Assembly (NCBI GenBank): GCA_024640205.1
Contig: JAHEFL010000010.1
Coordinates: forward strand, 1-13,394
Length of the DNA: 13,394 bases
Direction: 5' to 3'
Origin: Flavobacteriales bacterium
Lineage (GTDB): Bacteria > Bacteroidota > Bacteroidia > Flavobacteriales_F > PHOS-HE28
Shown piece by piece: positions 1 through 9,027 of this stretch. Each line of letters starts with the position of its first letter. The stretch's first letter is position 1. The notes under the pieces are model-generated. The model searched no databases, was not told where the DNA came from, and saw only the letters and a program-made list of their open reading frames with translations. The position numbers and the translations under genes were made by a program.

Positions 1-1
1 C

Positions 2-943
2 GGGCACAGCATCGTGGAGCTCGCAGAGAAGAACCCTCGTATCGTGGGCGTCACCCCTGCCATGCCTTCCGGATGTTCGCTCAACATCATGATGAAGGCG
101 ATGCCCGATAGGGCCTTCGACGTGGGCATCGCCGAACAACATGCCGTCACGTTCAGTGCAGGTATGGCCACCCAGGGTATGGTTCCTTTCTGCAACATAT
201 ACAGCTCCTTCATGCAGCGGGCCTATGACCAGGTGGTGCATGATGTTGCCCTGCAGAATCTGAATGTTGTGTTCTGCCTGGACAGAGGTGGTCTCGCGGG
301 CGCGGACGGCCCGACACATCACGGGAATTTCGACTTCGCGTACTTCCGGTGCATCCCGAACATGGTCGTCAGTGCGCCCATGAACGAACAGGAATTGCGG
401 GATCTGATGTACACCGCTCAGTTGCCCGATCAAGGTCCGTTCAGCATCCGTTACCCAAGAGGGGAGGGTGTGATGACCGAGTGGAAAACGCCCTTCAAGG
501 AGATCACCATCGGGACCGGTCGCAAGATCCGGTCAGGGACCGATATCGCCGTTCTCAGCATCGGGCACATCGGGAACATGGCGGCCAAGGGGATCGATGT
601 GCTTGAGGCCGAAGGCTTCAGCGTGGCGCATTATGACATGCGGTTCGTCAAGCCCATCGATGAGATCCTGTTGCACGAGGTCTTTGCGAAATTCAAGCAC
701 ATCTTAACGATGGAAGATCACGCGATCATGGGTGGCATGGGTAGTGCCGTACTGGAGTTCATGGGTGACCACGGATACGCGGCCAACATCAAGCGACTGG
801 GGATACCGGACCGCTTCATCGAGCACGGTACACAACCGGAGCTGTACAACGAATGTGGCTTTGATGATGTCGCGCTGATCGCAGCGGTAAAAGAATTGCT
901 GGGTGGCCAACGGAGCGTGCGCGGCCATCGGGCGGGCGCCTGA
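2..943 (+). CDS. dxs: 1-deoxy-D-xylulose-5-phosphate synthase, C-terminal part (5' end outside window)
   Basis: DXS condenses pyruvate and glyceraldehyde 3-phosphate to DXP with thiamine diphosphate (TPP), the first step of the cytoplasmic MEP isoprenoid pathway. The frame is open from base 2 ([11 protein letters not shown]...), so the gene enters from the left; the GTG at 14 is an internal Val codon, not a start. About 313 residues remain of a usual 620-640. The pyrimidine-binding domain shows TPAMPSG, then [10 protein letters not shown], whose Glu (codon 134-136) matches the TPP-activating Glu370 of E. coli [25 protein letters not shown] and SIRYPRGEG follow. The C-terminal transketolase domain shows DMRFVKPID and [13 protein letters not shown]. 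The TPP-binding N-terminal domain lies outside. The protein ends in a short Arg/Gly/Ala tail. Family identification is very firm; the next gene is convergent. Confidence 0.97.
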   Translation, partial: GHSIVELAEKNPRIVGVTPAMPSGCSLNIMMKAMPDRAFDVGIAEQHAVTFSAGMATQGMVPFCNIYSSFMQRAYDQVVHDVALQNLNVVFCLDRGGLAGADGPTHHGNFDFAYFRCIPNMVVSAPMNEQELRDLMYTAQLPDQGPFSIRYPRGEGVMTEWKTPFKEITIGTGRKIRSGTDIAVLSIGHIGNMAAKGIDVLEAEGFSVAHYDMRFVKPIDEILLHEVFAKFKHILTMEDHAIMGGMGSAVLEFMGDHGYAANIKRLGIPDRFIEHGTQPELYNECGFDDVALIAAVKELLGGQRSVRGHRAGA

Positions 944-982
944 ATTGGAGATCTCATTGTCGGCGGTCAGCCACCGGTCGGT

Positions 983-1001
983 CCCGGCCTGTCCGGGTTT
1001 T
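983..1001 (+). terminator. possible intrinsic terminator after dxs
   Basis: CCCGG (983-987) and CCGGG (993-997) form a perfect 5-bp GC stem with a 5-nt loop, followed directly by TTTT, 40 bases past the dxs stop. The stem and T-tract are both short, so it may be weak. The rest of 944-1099 has only minor inverted repeats: CGTGG/CCACG at 1049-1062 and ACCGG/CCGGT at 1081-1091. Neither has a T-tract. Confidence 0.35.
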
Positions 1002-1099
1002 GAGCAATGAGGTGATGCCATGGCAAGGTGACCCGGCTGAACAGTGAACGTGGCCCTCCACGCATTGAATTCAAGGTATTACCGGTCCGGTGCGTCCCG

Positions 1100-2599
1100 T
1101 TACCAGAGCTTTTCTATTCGTTGCCTGTCCCAGAAGACCACCATGTCATTCCGGTCCAAAGGAAAGGTATCCTTCCCAGCGGCCAGCGTGCGGATACCGT
1201 TCTCGGACCGCATTACGGATACATCCGGCCAAAGGGATATCCGATCCGCGGTGACCATCGGGACCAAAGTGTCCGGCGCGGTCCGTAAGGAATCACGAAG
1301 CATCGGGCTGACGGCGATGAACCTTTCCGGATCAACACCCGTCGAACGAAGGGCATCGTGAAATCCGTTGCGGAATATGTACGCACCTTCCTCTTCCCCA
1401 GGTAAGCCCACCACGTAAACCGATCCGTTCCCGGTGGCTACCGGGAGCTGATCCAGAATGCGCTCAGTGATCTCGGAGGCGATGATCCAGTTCCGTTGGG
1501 CTTGGTGCAGGACCATGAACTCAACTGCAAGTAAGGAAAGCAACGCGACCGCCAGCGCAAGACCATTTAATGACCGGTAGAGCATCACAGCGACCAGGCT
1601 GCATAGGAAAGCCGCAGGCAGATGCAGGAACCGTCCGCTTTCGGTGGTCCGGGTACTCACACCTCCGATAATGGCCGGGACCAAGGCCAGCAGGAGCGCG
1701 AAAAAGAAAGCTGCACCAAGCGCCCGAGAGAAGGGGTCCGAGCGGGTCCTTCGGATGAAGAGGATGATACCGGATACGGCGATCAGCGCAACAAGGAATG
1801 AACGGATCGATTGCACGGAAGCATCGTCATGCGGGGGAATGATGGAACGCGCAAGCACCTTCGGTACATGTGCCAGGACATCTCGGCCACCCTCCGTGAG
1901 AAGGGAATGGAAATAGGCACCGCCGGTCCCGTCCAAGACCCACAAGCGAAGGAGAACGTAACCGGCCAGAACGGAAAGAAAACCGAATGCGAGCATACTC
2001 GTGCCCGTGAGCCATTGTCGCTGAACGAGAAGGACGAACGGGATCACCAACACCGGAAGAAGTAGCGCGCTTTCATAGCAAAGGAGGCCTGCCGCGAAGA
2101 AGACCATGATCTTCAACACCCTTGCTTTCGTAGGTGGTCCGGAGAGAAGGGTGTTCAGTGCCAGTAGAACGAATGCCGTGCCCAAAGCGGATTCCCGCCC
2201 AACGATCCAGATCGTGGATTCCAGATGATGCGGGTAGAAAAGAAAGACGGCGGCTGCCGAAAAGGACGCTGCAAGGGGAATACGTCCGGCCGAGGAACGA
2301 TGCAGCAACGTCAATACCAGGTAGGCATTGAATCCGTGCAGCAGGATGTTGAAAGCCCTCAGGAATGTGGGGGAAGGCCCATGGACAAGGCAGGAAAGAT
2401 GAAGGAGGAGATCCGGGAGCGGCCTGAAGAATCCATGTCGCCACGGTTCGCCTTGGACCCCGCTCCACCATATCGCGCTGTGGTCATCGCTTAAAAGGCT
2501 TAGTTCAAGAATAGGGCGGTAAAGAAGGAAACTGCCCAGCACCAGAATGCCGATCGGCCACATGGGAACCGGTCCGGTCGTTCTTCCTGGGTCCTTCAT
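1100..2599 (-). CDS. polytopic membrane protein, GT-C-type glycosyltransferase-like (TMTC/PMT-like)
   Basis: This 499-residue inner-membrane protein has many hydrophobic segments (about 12-32, 82-100, 108-122, 138-152, 163-192, 201-220, 266-282, 293-312, 326-362) and a soluble C-terminal domain from about 380. The first outer loop carries an acidic pair, SDDHSAIW (D38-D39), then FFRPLPDLLLHL (57-68). YPHHLESTIWIVGRES (122-137) resembles the HP-H-EAV-W--GR motif of TMTC proteins, and ESGRFLHLPAAF (320-331) resembles their ERYLYLPS motif. GT-C enzymes of this kind move sugars from polyprenyl-phosphate donors to outer-face acceptors; that activity is inferred here, and donor and acceptor are unknown. 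The start is ATG at 2599, with M13 as an alternative. It is divergent from a second membrane protein 79 bp away. No Shine-Dalgarno sequence is evident. Confidence 0.8.
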   Translation of the reverse strand: MKDPGRTTGPVPMWPIGILVLGSFLLYRPILELSLLSDDHSAIWWSGVQGEPWRHGFFRPLPDLLLHLSCLVHGPSPTFLRAFNILLHGFNAYLVLTLLHRSSAGRIPLAASFSAAAVFLFYPHHLESTIWIVGRESALGTAFVLLALNTLLSGPPTKARVLKIMVFFAAGLLCYESALLLPVLVIPFVLLVQRQWLTGTSMLAFGFLSVLAGYVLLRLWVLDGTGGAYFHSLLTEGGRDVLAHVPKVLARSIIPPHDDASVQSIRSFLVALIAVSGIILFIRRTRSDPFSRALGAAFFFALLLALVPAIIGGVSTRTTESGRFLHLPAAFLCSLVAVMLYRSLNGLALAVALLSLLAVEFMVLHQAQRNWIIASEITERILDQLPVATGNGSVYVVGLPGEEEGAYIFRNGFHDALRSTGVDPERFIAVSPMLRDSLRTAPDTLVPMVTADRISLWPDVSVMRSENGIRTLAAGKDTFPLDRNDMVVFWDRQRIEKLW

Positions 2600-2606
2600 A
2601 TGCGAT

Positions 2607-2614
2607 CAAAACTA
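2607..2614 (-). promoter_or_regulatory. weak candidate -7 box for the 1100-2599 gene
   Basis: On the minus strand TAGTTTTG matches the Bacteroidota -7 consensus TAnnTTTG. It lies only 7 nt before the ATG, so it would imply a leaderless transcript, and no TTG -33 box is present. On the plus strand TAAGTTCG at 2667-2674 is an imperfect match just before the start of the neighbouring gene. Both are weak. Confidence 0.2.
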
Positions 2615-2678
2615 GGCGGATGTTCTTTCCGCACGTTCGATGACAGGCAGAGGCCCGCATTGGGAGTAAGTTCGCCCC

Positions 2679-4163
2679 ATGCGCTCCCGGGACCTTTGGC
2701 TGATCCTAGCTGCCTTTCTGGTAAGCGTCCTGGTGCGGGTCCCCAACCTGAACAGGCCGCTCAGCGCGCACCACGAGTACTGCACCGCCTTGGTCATGAT
2801 CGTGCTCCACAATTGGTACGTGGATGGATTCACAGCCCATCACGGAGCCCCTGCGATCTCCTTCACCGGACCGGCCGACCGGTACCCGGAAGGTTGGGCC
2901 GACGGGCCTGCGGTCCATCAAGGTGTCCTGTATTATTTCTCCCATCCACCCCTGGCATATGATCTTCCATTCCTGATCTTCAGAGTCCTGCATGTTGCGC
3001 CCAACGTCCTTGGGTTACAACTGTTCAACATCCTTTTCCACCTGATCACGGCCATATGTCTTTATCTGGCGGTGCGATCCGCGTGGCCTGACGGGGGGCA
3101 AGGGAACGCTCCGGTCTATGCAGCGTTACTGTACCTCTTCATGCCTGCCCCGCTCTGGTTCCACGGCAACGCCTATATGAGCGACATGTTCGTCCAGAAC
3201 TTCTGGATGATGCATGTGGCCGTCGCCATGAACGTGTTCATGCACAAGGAGGTACCGACGGTCCGGACTTCGCTTCTTTTCGGATCAACCTTGTTCTTGG
3301 CGGTACTGACCAGCTGGCTCGGGGTGTTCGCAGGCGTTACAGCCATGCTGGTGGCATTGTGGTCAGGCAGGAAGCGTGGATGGTCGGGAACGGAACGGGT
3401 GATCATCGTGTCCTGCATTGCGATCGCGACGGCGTTGGTTAGTACAGCTTGGCGCTACACTTGGAATATGGAGATGGCATCGTTGATCGACTACCTGCGA
3501 TCGCGACTGGCCGTCAGGGGATCCGTCGACATGGCCAATGACGCAGGCTACTACCTGATCCAATTGGTGGAGAATTACCGGATCAGTTACCTCCCTGTGA
3601 TCGCCCTTTGTGCCTTGCTTGGAACTTACCTGTCCGCGATCCGGTCGAAGACCATCCACTACCCGCCAGGTGGTCCGTTATTCATCGCATTAACGGCTGT
3701 GCCGGTGTTTTTGGATCACGTGTTCCTCCTGCAATACTCTCATCACGACTTTGCGGTTCTCAAAGCCGGTCCTGTCTTCTGCGGGATGGCGGCGTTCCTG
3801 CTATTGGAACTGACCCCTCGAAAGGCCTGGATCGCGGTCTCGTTCGCATCCGTGGCAGGGGTGCTCTATTTCCTACGGATCAACCCACTGCCTGGCAGGG
3901 ATGCCGGCCGTTACACCATGGAGAAGGACATCGGCATGGGGATCAAGGCGGCGACAAGGTCTGACCAAGCCGTCCTATTCCTCGGCTACACGCCAGAACC
4001 CCAGGTGGCGTGGTACGCAGGGCGCACGATCATACGGATCGATAGTGACGAGGATGGTAAGCAATTCCTACGGGACCAAGGAACGGACACAGGCGTGGTC
4101 TTCCAACTGGAGGAAGGTGTTCTGCACCATCACGTCATTGATCCGGCCGGCACCTGGCCTTAG
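2679..4163 (+). CDS. polytopic membrane protein, possible GT-C/PMT-like glycosyltransferase
   Basis: This is a 494-residue integral membrane protein of unconfirmed function. The first hydrophobic helix (6-22) is followed by a loop, NRPLSAHHEYCTA (25-37), whose Glu33 sits where GT-C enzymes carry their first-loop acidic residue. YYFSHPPLAYDLPF (85-98) resembles the HPPL motif of ArnT/PMT-family (GT39/GT83-like) enzymes. Further helices lie at about 108-133, 145-160, 175-188, 198-228, 240-257, 304-320, 332-350, 363-377 and 382-399, and a soluble tail covers about 400-494. The layout, with an N-terminal helix bundle and a C-terminal soluble domain of about 100 residues, parallels the divergent neighbour at 1100-2599, although the two show no obvious sequence identity. 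The start is ATG 2679, with a GGGAG 12 nt upstream. It ends 6 bp from the stop of the convergent downstream gene. It could also be a non-enzymatic membrane protein. Confidence 0.75.
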   Translation: MRSRDLWLILAAFLVSVLVRVPNLNRPLSAHHEYCTALVMIVLHNWYVDGFTAHHGAPAISFTGPADRYPEGWADGPAVHQGVLYYFSHPPLAYDLPFLIFRVLHVAPNVLGLQLFNILFHLITAICLYLAVRSAWPDGGQGNAPVYAALLYLFMPAPLWFHGNAYMSDMFVQNFWMMHVAVAMNVFMHKEVPTVRTSLLFGSTLFLAVLTSWLGVFAGVTAMLVALWSGRKRGWSGTERVIIVSCIAIATALVSTAWRYTWNMEMASLIDYLRSRLAVRGSVDMANDAGYYLIQLVENYRISYLPVIALCALLGTYLSAIRSKTIHYPPGGPLFIALTAVPVFLDHVFLLQYSHHDFAVLKAGPVFCGMAAFLLLELTPRKAWIAVSFASVAGVLYFLRINPLPGRDAGRYTMEKDIGMGIKAATRSDQAVLFLGYTPEPQVAWYAGRTIIRIDSDEDGKQFLRDQGTDTGVVFQLEEGVLHHHVIDPAGTWP

Positions 4164-4169
4164 CATGGG

Positions 4170-5102
4170 TCAACGCAGGGTGTAGGTGCGGGTATCCACG
4201 TCCCTGCGGCCCATTACCTCCACCACTCTCACCAATTGGGCATAGCGCGTCCAGGCACCGTTCAGGTCGATGTCGATCTCCATCGTATCGGTCACTTTCA
4301 TCTCCCTGAACACCGACTCCATTTCCTTGCGCTCGTTGGTTGACATGCCATCCTGCCCCATGCTCTTCAGCAGACGCTCCAAACCCTGCTCCATGCCCTC
4401 CGGGTCGATCCGCTGTGTCATCGACATATGCGCTGTGGCCTTGCGGGTATCCAAAGCGGTCATGGTGAACTCCTGCTTCACATCCAACGCGCTTCCACCG
4501 AGCGGGTTCGGGATCTGTGCTTTTACCGTTTCCTTCTTACCTAACTCATATTCCACCCCGAATGCGAATAGGATGTTGCCGATATCCTCCAAGGCCGATT
4601 GAGCCAGCACTTGGGTGTTCAGCACGGTACTGAAAGCGCGCTCCATTTGCTCCCGCTCCGCATCATTGGAGGCCAGTTCCAGTACATGGGATAGGGCGCC
4701 ACGTACATGTTCGGCCACCTCCTGCTCGTTCACCAGGGAAAGCGGGATACCCGTCTCATCGGTTGTGCATACCACGCGCATCCCGTCGCTTGCTTTCATC
4801 AACCGGTCCATGAGTTCCCTGCTGCGCGCATCCACGGGCAGGTCGGCCTCCACCTTTAGTTCACTGTACAAGCATTCGATGACGTACGTACTGTCCGTTC
4901 CATCCAGGACCCGTAACGTCATGCGGAACGTGCTCTTCCCGGGTTTGCGACCCTCCTTGACACGCTCCACGTCGTAGTGCTGAACATCCCCTGCCTCCCA
5001 ATACGCGATGACCTGCGCGGTGCGGTCGTTCACCACGTTCTGCCCTGTGCATGGAACAGCACAGCAAAGGATCATCGAGCCTAGGAACGAACGGAGGATC
5101 AC
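4170..5102 (-). CDS. exported protein of unknown function
   Basis: A 310-residue protein with no family I recognise. The N-terminus (ILRSFLGSMILCCAVPCTGQN) looks like a Sec signal peptide, with likely cleavage near residues 20-21. A lipoprotein reading at C18 is possible, but the lipobox (AVPC) is poor. The mature part is polar and mixed alpha/beta. It has acidic stretches (ASNDAEREQMERAF, EGMEQGLERLLKSMG) and late strands (TAHMSMTQRID, MEIDIDLNGAW), reminiscent of periplasmic or outer-membrane-associated beta-rich hypothetical proteins of Bacteroidota. The start chosen is GTG at 5102; no in-frame ATG lies upstream, and the first internal ATG (5075) would cut the signal peptide to about 11 residues. 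It lies 31 nt behind the accC stop on the same strand, so it is probably read from the fatty acid operon. No terminator is visible between them. Confidence 0.75.
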   Translation of the reverse strand: MILRSFLGSMILCCAVPCTGQNVVNDRTAQVIAYWEAGDVQHYDVERVKEGRKPGKSTFRMTLRVLDGTDSTYVIECLYSELKVEADLPVDARSRELMDRLMKASDGMRVVCTTDETGIPLSLVNEQEVAEHVRGALSHVLELASNDAEREQMERAFSTVLNTQVLAQSALEDIGNILFAFGVEYELGKKETVKAQIPNPLGGSALDVKQEFTMTALDTRKATAHMSMTQRIDPEGMEQGLERLLKSMGQDGMSTNERKEMESVFREMKVTDTMEIDIDLNGAWTRYAQLVRVVEVMGRRDVDTRTYTLR

Positions 5103-5133
5103 GGCCTGGAACAGGTAGAGGCGCAGGGGAAGG

Positions 5134-6477
5134 TCAGACCTTCTTCAGTTCGAAGTCCTCCAGGAACTTCGTTGTGAAATTGCCTTTCCGGAACTCTTCG
5201 TTCTGCAGTAACTGAAGGTGGAAGGGTATGGTCGTATGGATGCCCTCGATGACGTATTCGCTCAGGGCGCGTTCCATTTTCATCAAAGCCTCCTCCCTGG
5301 TCTGGGCGCTCACGATCAACTTCCCGATCATGCTGTCGTAGTTCGGCGGAATGGTGTAACCAGCATACACATGGGTATCCACGCGAACGCCATGACCGCC
5401 CGGACTATGGTAACTCGTGATCTTCCCGGGGTTGGGCCGGAATCCATTGAACGGATCCTCGGCGTTGATACGGCACTGGATGCTATGCCGCGTAGGCTCG
5501 TAGTTCAATCCGCTGATGGGGATACCGGCCGCGATCTTGATCTGTTCCCTTATCAGGTCATAATCGATCACTTCCTCGGTGATGGTATGTTCCACCTGGA
5601 TCCGGGTGTTCATTTCCATGAAGTAGAACTTCCGGTTCTTGTCCACCAGGAATTCCACCGTGCCCACACCCTCATAGTTCACGCTGGCAGCCGCTTTGAT
5701 GGCCGCTTCGCCCATCTTCTTACGCAGCGCCTTGGTCATGAACGGGCTGGGCGTTTCCTCAATGAGTTTCTGGTGACGTCGCTGTATGGAGCAGTCCCGC
5801 TCGCTCATATGGCAGAAGGTGCCGTACTGGTCACCGGCGATCTGGATCTCGATATGCCGTGGTTCAAGGATGTATTTCTCCATGTACATCCCCGGGTTGC
5901 CGAACGCGGCACCTGCTTCCTGGCTGGCCTTCTCGAAGGCTTCGTCGAACTCCTCCTCCTTCCAGACCAGACGCATGCCTTTGCCCCCTCCACCGGCCGT
6001 TGCTTTCAGGATAACAGGATAGCCGATGCGCTTGGCCTCCTTTTTCGCCACAGCGAGGTCCGTGACCAGGCCGTCTGTGCCGGGTACCACAGGCACCCCG
6101 GCAGCGATCATGGTCGCCTTGGCCGTGGCCTTGTCCCCCATGGCCTCGATCTGTTCCGGCGTGGCACCGATGAACTTGATGCCATGCTGTTGGCAGAGCT
6201 TGCTGAACTTGGCGTTCTCGCTCAGAAAGCCGTAACCCGGATGGATCGCATCGGCATTGGTGATCTCGGCCGCGGCGATGATCCGGGGCATGTTCAAGTA
6301 ACTCTCCTTGCTGATCGGAGGTCCGATACAGACGGCCTCATCCGCAAAGCGCACATGCAGGCTCTCCTTGTCCGCGGTGCTGTACACGGCCACGGTCTTG
6401 ATGCCCATTTCGCGGCATGTGCGGATCACGCGCAAAGCGATCTCGCCTCTGTTGGCGATCAGGATCTTCTTGAACAT
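5134..6477 (-). CDS. accC: acetyl-CoA carboxylase, biotin carboxylase subunit
   Basis: This subunit uses ATP and bicarbonate to carboxylate biotin on AccB, the first half-reaction of malonyl-CoA formation in the cytoplasm. At 447 residues it matches the usual length (E. coli 449). The N-terminal biotin carboxylase domain begins [19 protein letters not shown] and has [11 protein letters not shown] at 79-88. The ATP-grasp core has K159 and the glycine-rich loop [10 protein letters not shown] (161-170), [14 protein letters not shown] (228-241) and the metal/biotin motif [12 protein letters not shown], with E288, N290, R292 and E296. R336 in CRINAEDP corresponds to the catalytic Arg338 of E. coli. 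All key residues seem intact. ATG at 6477 lies 9 nt after the accB stop, so the two subunits are almost certainly cotranscribed. The transferase subunits (accA/accD) are not in this window. Confidence 0.98.
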   Translation of the reverse strand: MFKKILIANRGEIALRVIRTCREMGIKTVAVYSTADKESLHVRFADEAVCIGPPISKESYLNMPRIIAAAEITNADAIHPGYGFLSENAKFSKLCQQHGIKFIGATPEQIEAMGDKATAKATMIAAGVPVVPGTDGLVTDLAVAKKEAKRIGYPVILKATAGGGGKGMRLVWKEEEFDEAFEKASQEAGAAFGNPGMYMEKYILEPRHIEIQIAGDQYGTFCHMSERDCSIQRRHQKLIEETPSPFMTKALRKKMGEAAIKAAASVNYEGVGTVEFLVDKNRKFYFMEMNTRIQVEHTITEEVIDYDLIREQIKIAAGIPISGLNYEPTRHSIQCRINAEDPFNGFRPNPGKITSYHSPGGHGVRVDTHVYAGYTIPPNYDSMIGKLIVSAQTREEALMKMERALSEYVIEGIHTTIPFHLQLLQNEEFRKGNFTTKFLEDFELKKV

Positions 6478-6486
6478 GGTCCTGTA

Positions 6487-6984
6487 TTAAGCGGGGTCGA
6501 CCAGGAACAAAGGCTGGTCGTACTCCACGGGTTTGGCATCATCCACCAGCACCTTCACGATCTTTCCGTCCATGTCGCTCTCGATCTCATTGAAAAGCTT
6601 CATGGCCTCGATGATGCAGATGGGTTTGCCTTTCTTGATCTCATCGCCCACGTTCACGAAGACCGGTTTCCCCGGCCCGGCTGAGCGATAGAAGGTCCCG
6701 ATCATCGGGGCCTTGATGGTGATGTACTTGGTTTCCTCCGCAGGGGCCGCAACAGGTGCCGGAGCCGCTGCTGCTGGCGCTGCTGGTGCAGCTGCCGTTG
6801 GTGCTACCGCCGGTGCGGGTGCCGTGATGACCTGCACCTCTTTCTTGCCGGCCGGTGTCTTGATGGTGATCTTGAAATCCTTCTGCTCGATCTCCACTTC
6901 GCTCACGCCACTCTTGGCCACGAATTTGATCAGGTCCTGGATCTGTGATAGGTTCATCGGTACTTGCGCTTGTTTGACCGCCAT
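6487..6984 (-). CDS. accB: acetyl-CoA carboxylase, biotin carboxyl carrier protein (BCCP)
   Basis: This is the carrier subunit that holds the biotin shuttled between AccC and the carboxyltransferase. The sequence shows an N-terminal helical region (11-25, LSQIQDLIKFVAKSG), a linker rich in Ala and Pro (about 55-83), and a C-terminal biotinyl domain (87-165) with the biotinylation motif IIEAMKLFNEIE. K129 is the predicted biotinylated lysine. The thumb-like segment APMIGTFYRSAGPGKP (92-107) marks it as an acetyl-CoA carboxylase BCCP rather than another biotinyl protein. The start is uncertain: ATG 6984 gives 165 residues, while ATG 6957 (M10, MNLSQIQDLIKFV) matches where many Bacteroidota homologues begin and gives 156. 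It lies between fabH (77-nt gap) and accC (9-nt gap). Confidence 0.96.
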   Translation of the reverse strand: MAVKQAQVPMNLSQIQDLIKFVAKSGVSEVEIEQKDFKITIKTPAGKKEVQVITAPAPAVAPTAAAPAAPAAAAPAPVAAPAEETKYITIKAPMIGTFYRSAGPGKPVFVNVGDEIKKGKPICIIEAMKLFNEIESDMDGKIVKVLVDDAKPVEYDQPLFLVDPA

Positions 6985-7061
6985 TGTCGTCCAATATAGG
7001 TAGTGAAATGATCCGAGGTCATTAGGCCGTGCGGGTTCCGGTCAGGCTCAAATCGTTCCGA

Positions 7062-8054
7062 TCACGAGCCGTAGGCCCATTTCAGCCACACCGCACCCCA
7101 TGTGAAGCCTCCGCCAAAGGCGGAAAGGATGATGTTATCCCCCTTCTTCAAGCGCGATTCCCATTCCCAAAGGCACAACGGGATGGTGCCACTGGTCGTG
7201 TTACCATATTTCTCGATGTTCACCATCACCTTGCTGTCATCCAGCCCCATGCGGTTGGCGGTCGCATCTATTATCCGTTTGTTCGCCTGATGCGGCACCA
7301 GCCAGGCCACATCGTCCGGTAGCAGACCATTCTTCTCCATGATCTCCGCACTCACATCGGCCATGTTGGTCACGGCGAACTTGAAGACCGCCTTACCCTC
7401 CTGGTAGACATAATGCTCTTTGTTCTCCACCGTGCGCTCAGAGGCTGGTCTCATCGATCCGCCGGCTTTCTGGTGCAGGTGCTGACAGCCACTGCCATCG
7501 CTCCGTAGGATCGAATCCATGACGCCCATGCCTTCCGTGTTCGGCTCCAACAGCACGGCTCCGCAACCATCCCCGAAAATGATGCAGGTCGTCCTGTCCT
7601 CGTAGTCCACGATACTGCTCATCTTGTCGCCACCCACGATCACCACTTTCTTGTGCGCGCCACTTTCAATGAACTGGCTACCGGTGGTCAGCGCATAGAG
7701 GAACCCGCTGCACGCCGCCATCAGGTCGAAGCCCCATGCGTTACGCGCTCCCACGGCATCGCAGATAATGTTGGCGGTGGCCGGGAAAACACGATCCGGC
7801 GTCACCGTTGCCACGATCATCAGGTCGATCTCTTCCGCCGCGATCCCGCGTTTCTTCAGCAGACCGTTCACCGCCTCGATGGCCATGATGCTCATCCCTT
7901 TGTCCTTGCCAGTGAGGATGTGCCTTTCCTTGATGCCTGTGCGCTCGGTGATCCAATCGTCGCTGGTCTCCACCATGGTCTCCAGCACCTTGTTGCTCAG
8001 GGTGAAGTCGGGCACGTATCCGTGCACTGCGGTAATGGCGGCGGTTGTCCTCAT
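7062..8054 (-). CDS. fabH: beta-ketoacyl-ACP synthase III (KAS III)
   Basis: FabH starts fatty acid chains by condensing an acyl-CoA with malonyl-ACP. The 330 residues match the family length. The thiolase-fold enzyme has the complete Cys-His-Asn triad: C115 in [14 protein letters not shown]255 in [11 protein letters not shown] and N285 in [12 protein letters not shown]. The N-terminal [14 protein letters not shown] and C-terminal [16 protein letters not shown] are also diagnostic. Primer preference (straight or branched) cannot be read here. The ATG (8054-8052) overlaps the plsX stop by one base (TGATG), a sign of translational coupling. It shares the operon with the enzymes that make its malonyl-CoA substrate. 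Confidence 0.97.
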   Translation of the reverse strand: MRTTAAITAVHGYVPDFTLSNKVLETMVETSDDWITERTGIKERHILTGKDKGMSIMAIEAVNGLLKKRGIAAEEIDLMIVATVTPDRVFPATANIICDAVGARNAWGFDLMAACSGFLYALTTGSQFIESGAHKKVVIVGGDKMSSIVDYEDRTTCIIFGDGCGAVLLEPNTEGMGVMDSILRSDGSGCQHLHQKAGGSMRPASERTVENKEHYVYQEGKAVFKFAVTNMADVSAEIMEKNGLLPDDVAWLVPHQANKRIIDATANRMGLDDSKVMVNIEKYGNTTSGTIPLCLWEWESRLKKGDNIILSAFGGGFTWGAVWLKWAYGS

Positions 8055-8992
8055 CAGGTGAGCGCTTCGCGGATGCGGTCGCTGAGCTTGCTTTCCACGA
8101 CCTCCCGGGTGAACAGGATCATGTTCTTGATGGTGATGTCGTTACTGATGCCATGGCCGATGATGACATTGCCATTGACGCCGAGTACCGGCAGCCCTCC
8201 ATAATTCTCGTAGTTGAACCGATCGAAGAACGGCTCGTGGACGCCGCGCTGCTCCAGCAGATCATGGAACGCTTCCACCGCCTTCAGCACGATGTTCCCC
8301 GTGAAGCCATCACACACGACCACGTCCGCTTTGTCATTGAACAGGTCCCGACCTTCCACATTCCCGATGAAGCGATACTGCTGCTGCTCCTTCATCATGC
8401 CGTAGGTGGCCTGGGTCACGGCGTTGCCCTTCTTCTCCTCTTCACCGATGTTGAGCAGGCCCACCCTTGGATCTTCGATGTGATACACGTGCTTTGCCAG
8501 CATGGCGCCCAACAATCCGAATTGGAGCAACACGTCAGGCTTGCAATCCGCATTCGCACCCACGTCCAGTATGATACCATAGTCCCCGTTCTCCTTGGGT
8601 ACGATGCTGCAGATCGCCGGGCGGATCACGCCGGGGATAGGCTTGATGCTGAGCACCGAGCCGACCAGCATGGCCCCCGTGTTCCCGGTACTGGCGAACG
8701 CATCGAGCTTGCCCTCCTTCAGCATGTGGAACCCGATGGATATGCTGCTGCGGGGTTTGGACGGCAGCGCTTTCGTCGGGTTGTCATGCATCGTGATATC
8801 ATTCTCGCTGGGAATGATATCGAAGGCGGCGGGATCGCCCCCCTCTTTCATCAATGCATCGCCAATGGCATTCGGGTCACCGATGAGCACCAAACGAACG
8901 CTCTCCGGCAACTCCTTTGCAGCCATGACCGCAGCACGGGTGGGTACACCCGGACCGTGGTCGCTACCCATGATATCCACTCCGATCCTCAT
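8054..8992 (-). CDS. plsX: phosphate acyltransferase (acyl-ACP to acyl-phosphate)
   Basis: PlsX turns acyl-ACP and phosphate into acyl-phosphate, the donor used by PlsY in glycerophospholipid synthesis; it is a peripheral membrane enzyme. The protein opens with [14 protein letters not shown], where most homologues have MGGD, so there is a Gly-to-Ser change at residue 10. [16 protein letters not shown] (69-84), [16 protein letters not shown] (97-112) and [18 protein letters not shown] are family motifs. The start chosen is ATG 8992 (312 residues), because homologues begin at this point. A longer reading from TTG 9022 adds only MTVPTPPPPQ and is less likely. The gap to rpmF is 35 nt, and the stop overlaps the fabH ATG. 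The rpmF-plsX-fabH order is widespread in bacteria. Confidence 0.96.
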   Translation of the reverse strand: MRIGVDIMGSDHGPGVPTRAAVMAAKELPESVRLVLIGDPNAIGDALMKEGGDPAAFDIIPSENDITMHDNPTKALPSKPRSSISIGFHMLKEGKLDAFASTGNTGAMLVGSVLSIKPIPGVIRPAICSIVPKENGDYGIILDVGANADCKPDVLLQFGLLGAMLAKHVYHIEDPRVGLLNIGEEEKKGNAVTQATYGMMKEQQQYRFIGNVEGRDLFNDKADVVVCDGFTGNIVLKAVEAFHDLLEQRGVHEPFFDRFNYENYGGLPVLGVNGNVIIGHGISNDITIKNMILFTREVVESKLSDRIREALT

Positions 8993-9027
8993 CTGTGGAG
9001 GGGGCGGCGTTGGAACCGTCAAGGGTC

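Noticed and set aside
704..1021. 105-codon minus-strand frame overlapping the end of dxs
   Set aside because: Most of it is antisense to dxs. It has no motif and no promoter-like signal, so it is treated as a shadow.
5218..6684. 488-codon plus-strand open frame opposite accC and accB
   Set aside because: It lies wholly antisense to two clear genes with intact motifs. Its translation is rich in His, Asp, Arg and Leu without family features, as expected of a GC-rich shadow frame.
6727..6822. Repetitive GCTGCTGGCGCTGC-like tract suggesting a DNA repeat
   Set aside because: It is the coding sequence of the Ala/Pro linker of BCCP, an expected low-complexity protein segment.
8993..9022. Longer plsX start at TTG 9022
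   Set aside because: It adds a Pro-rich decapeptide absent from the family; the ATG at 8992 starts exactly at the conserved RIGVDIMG motif.
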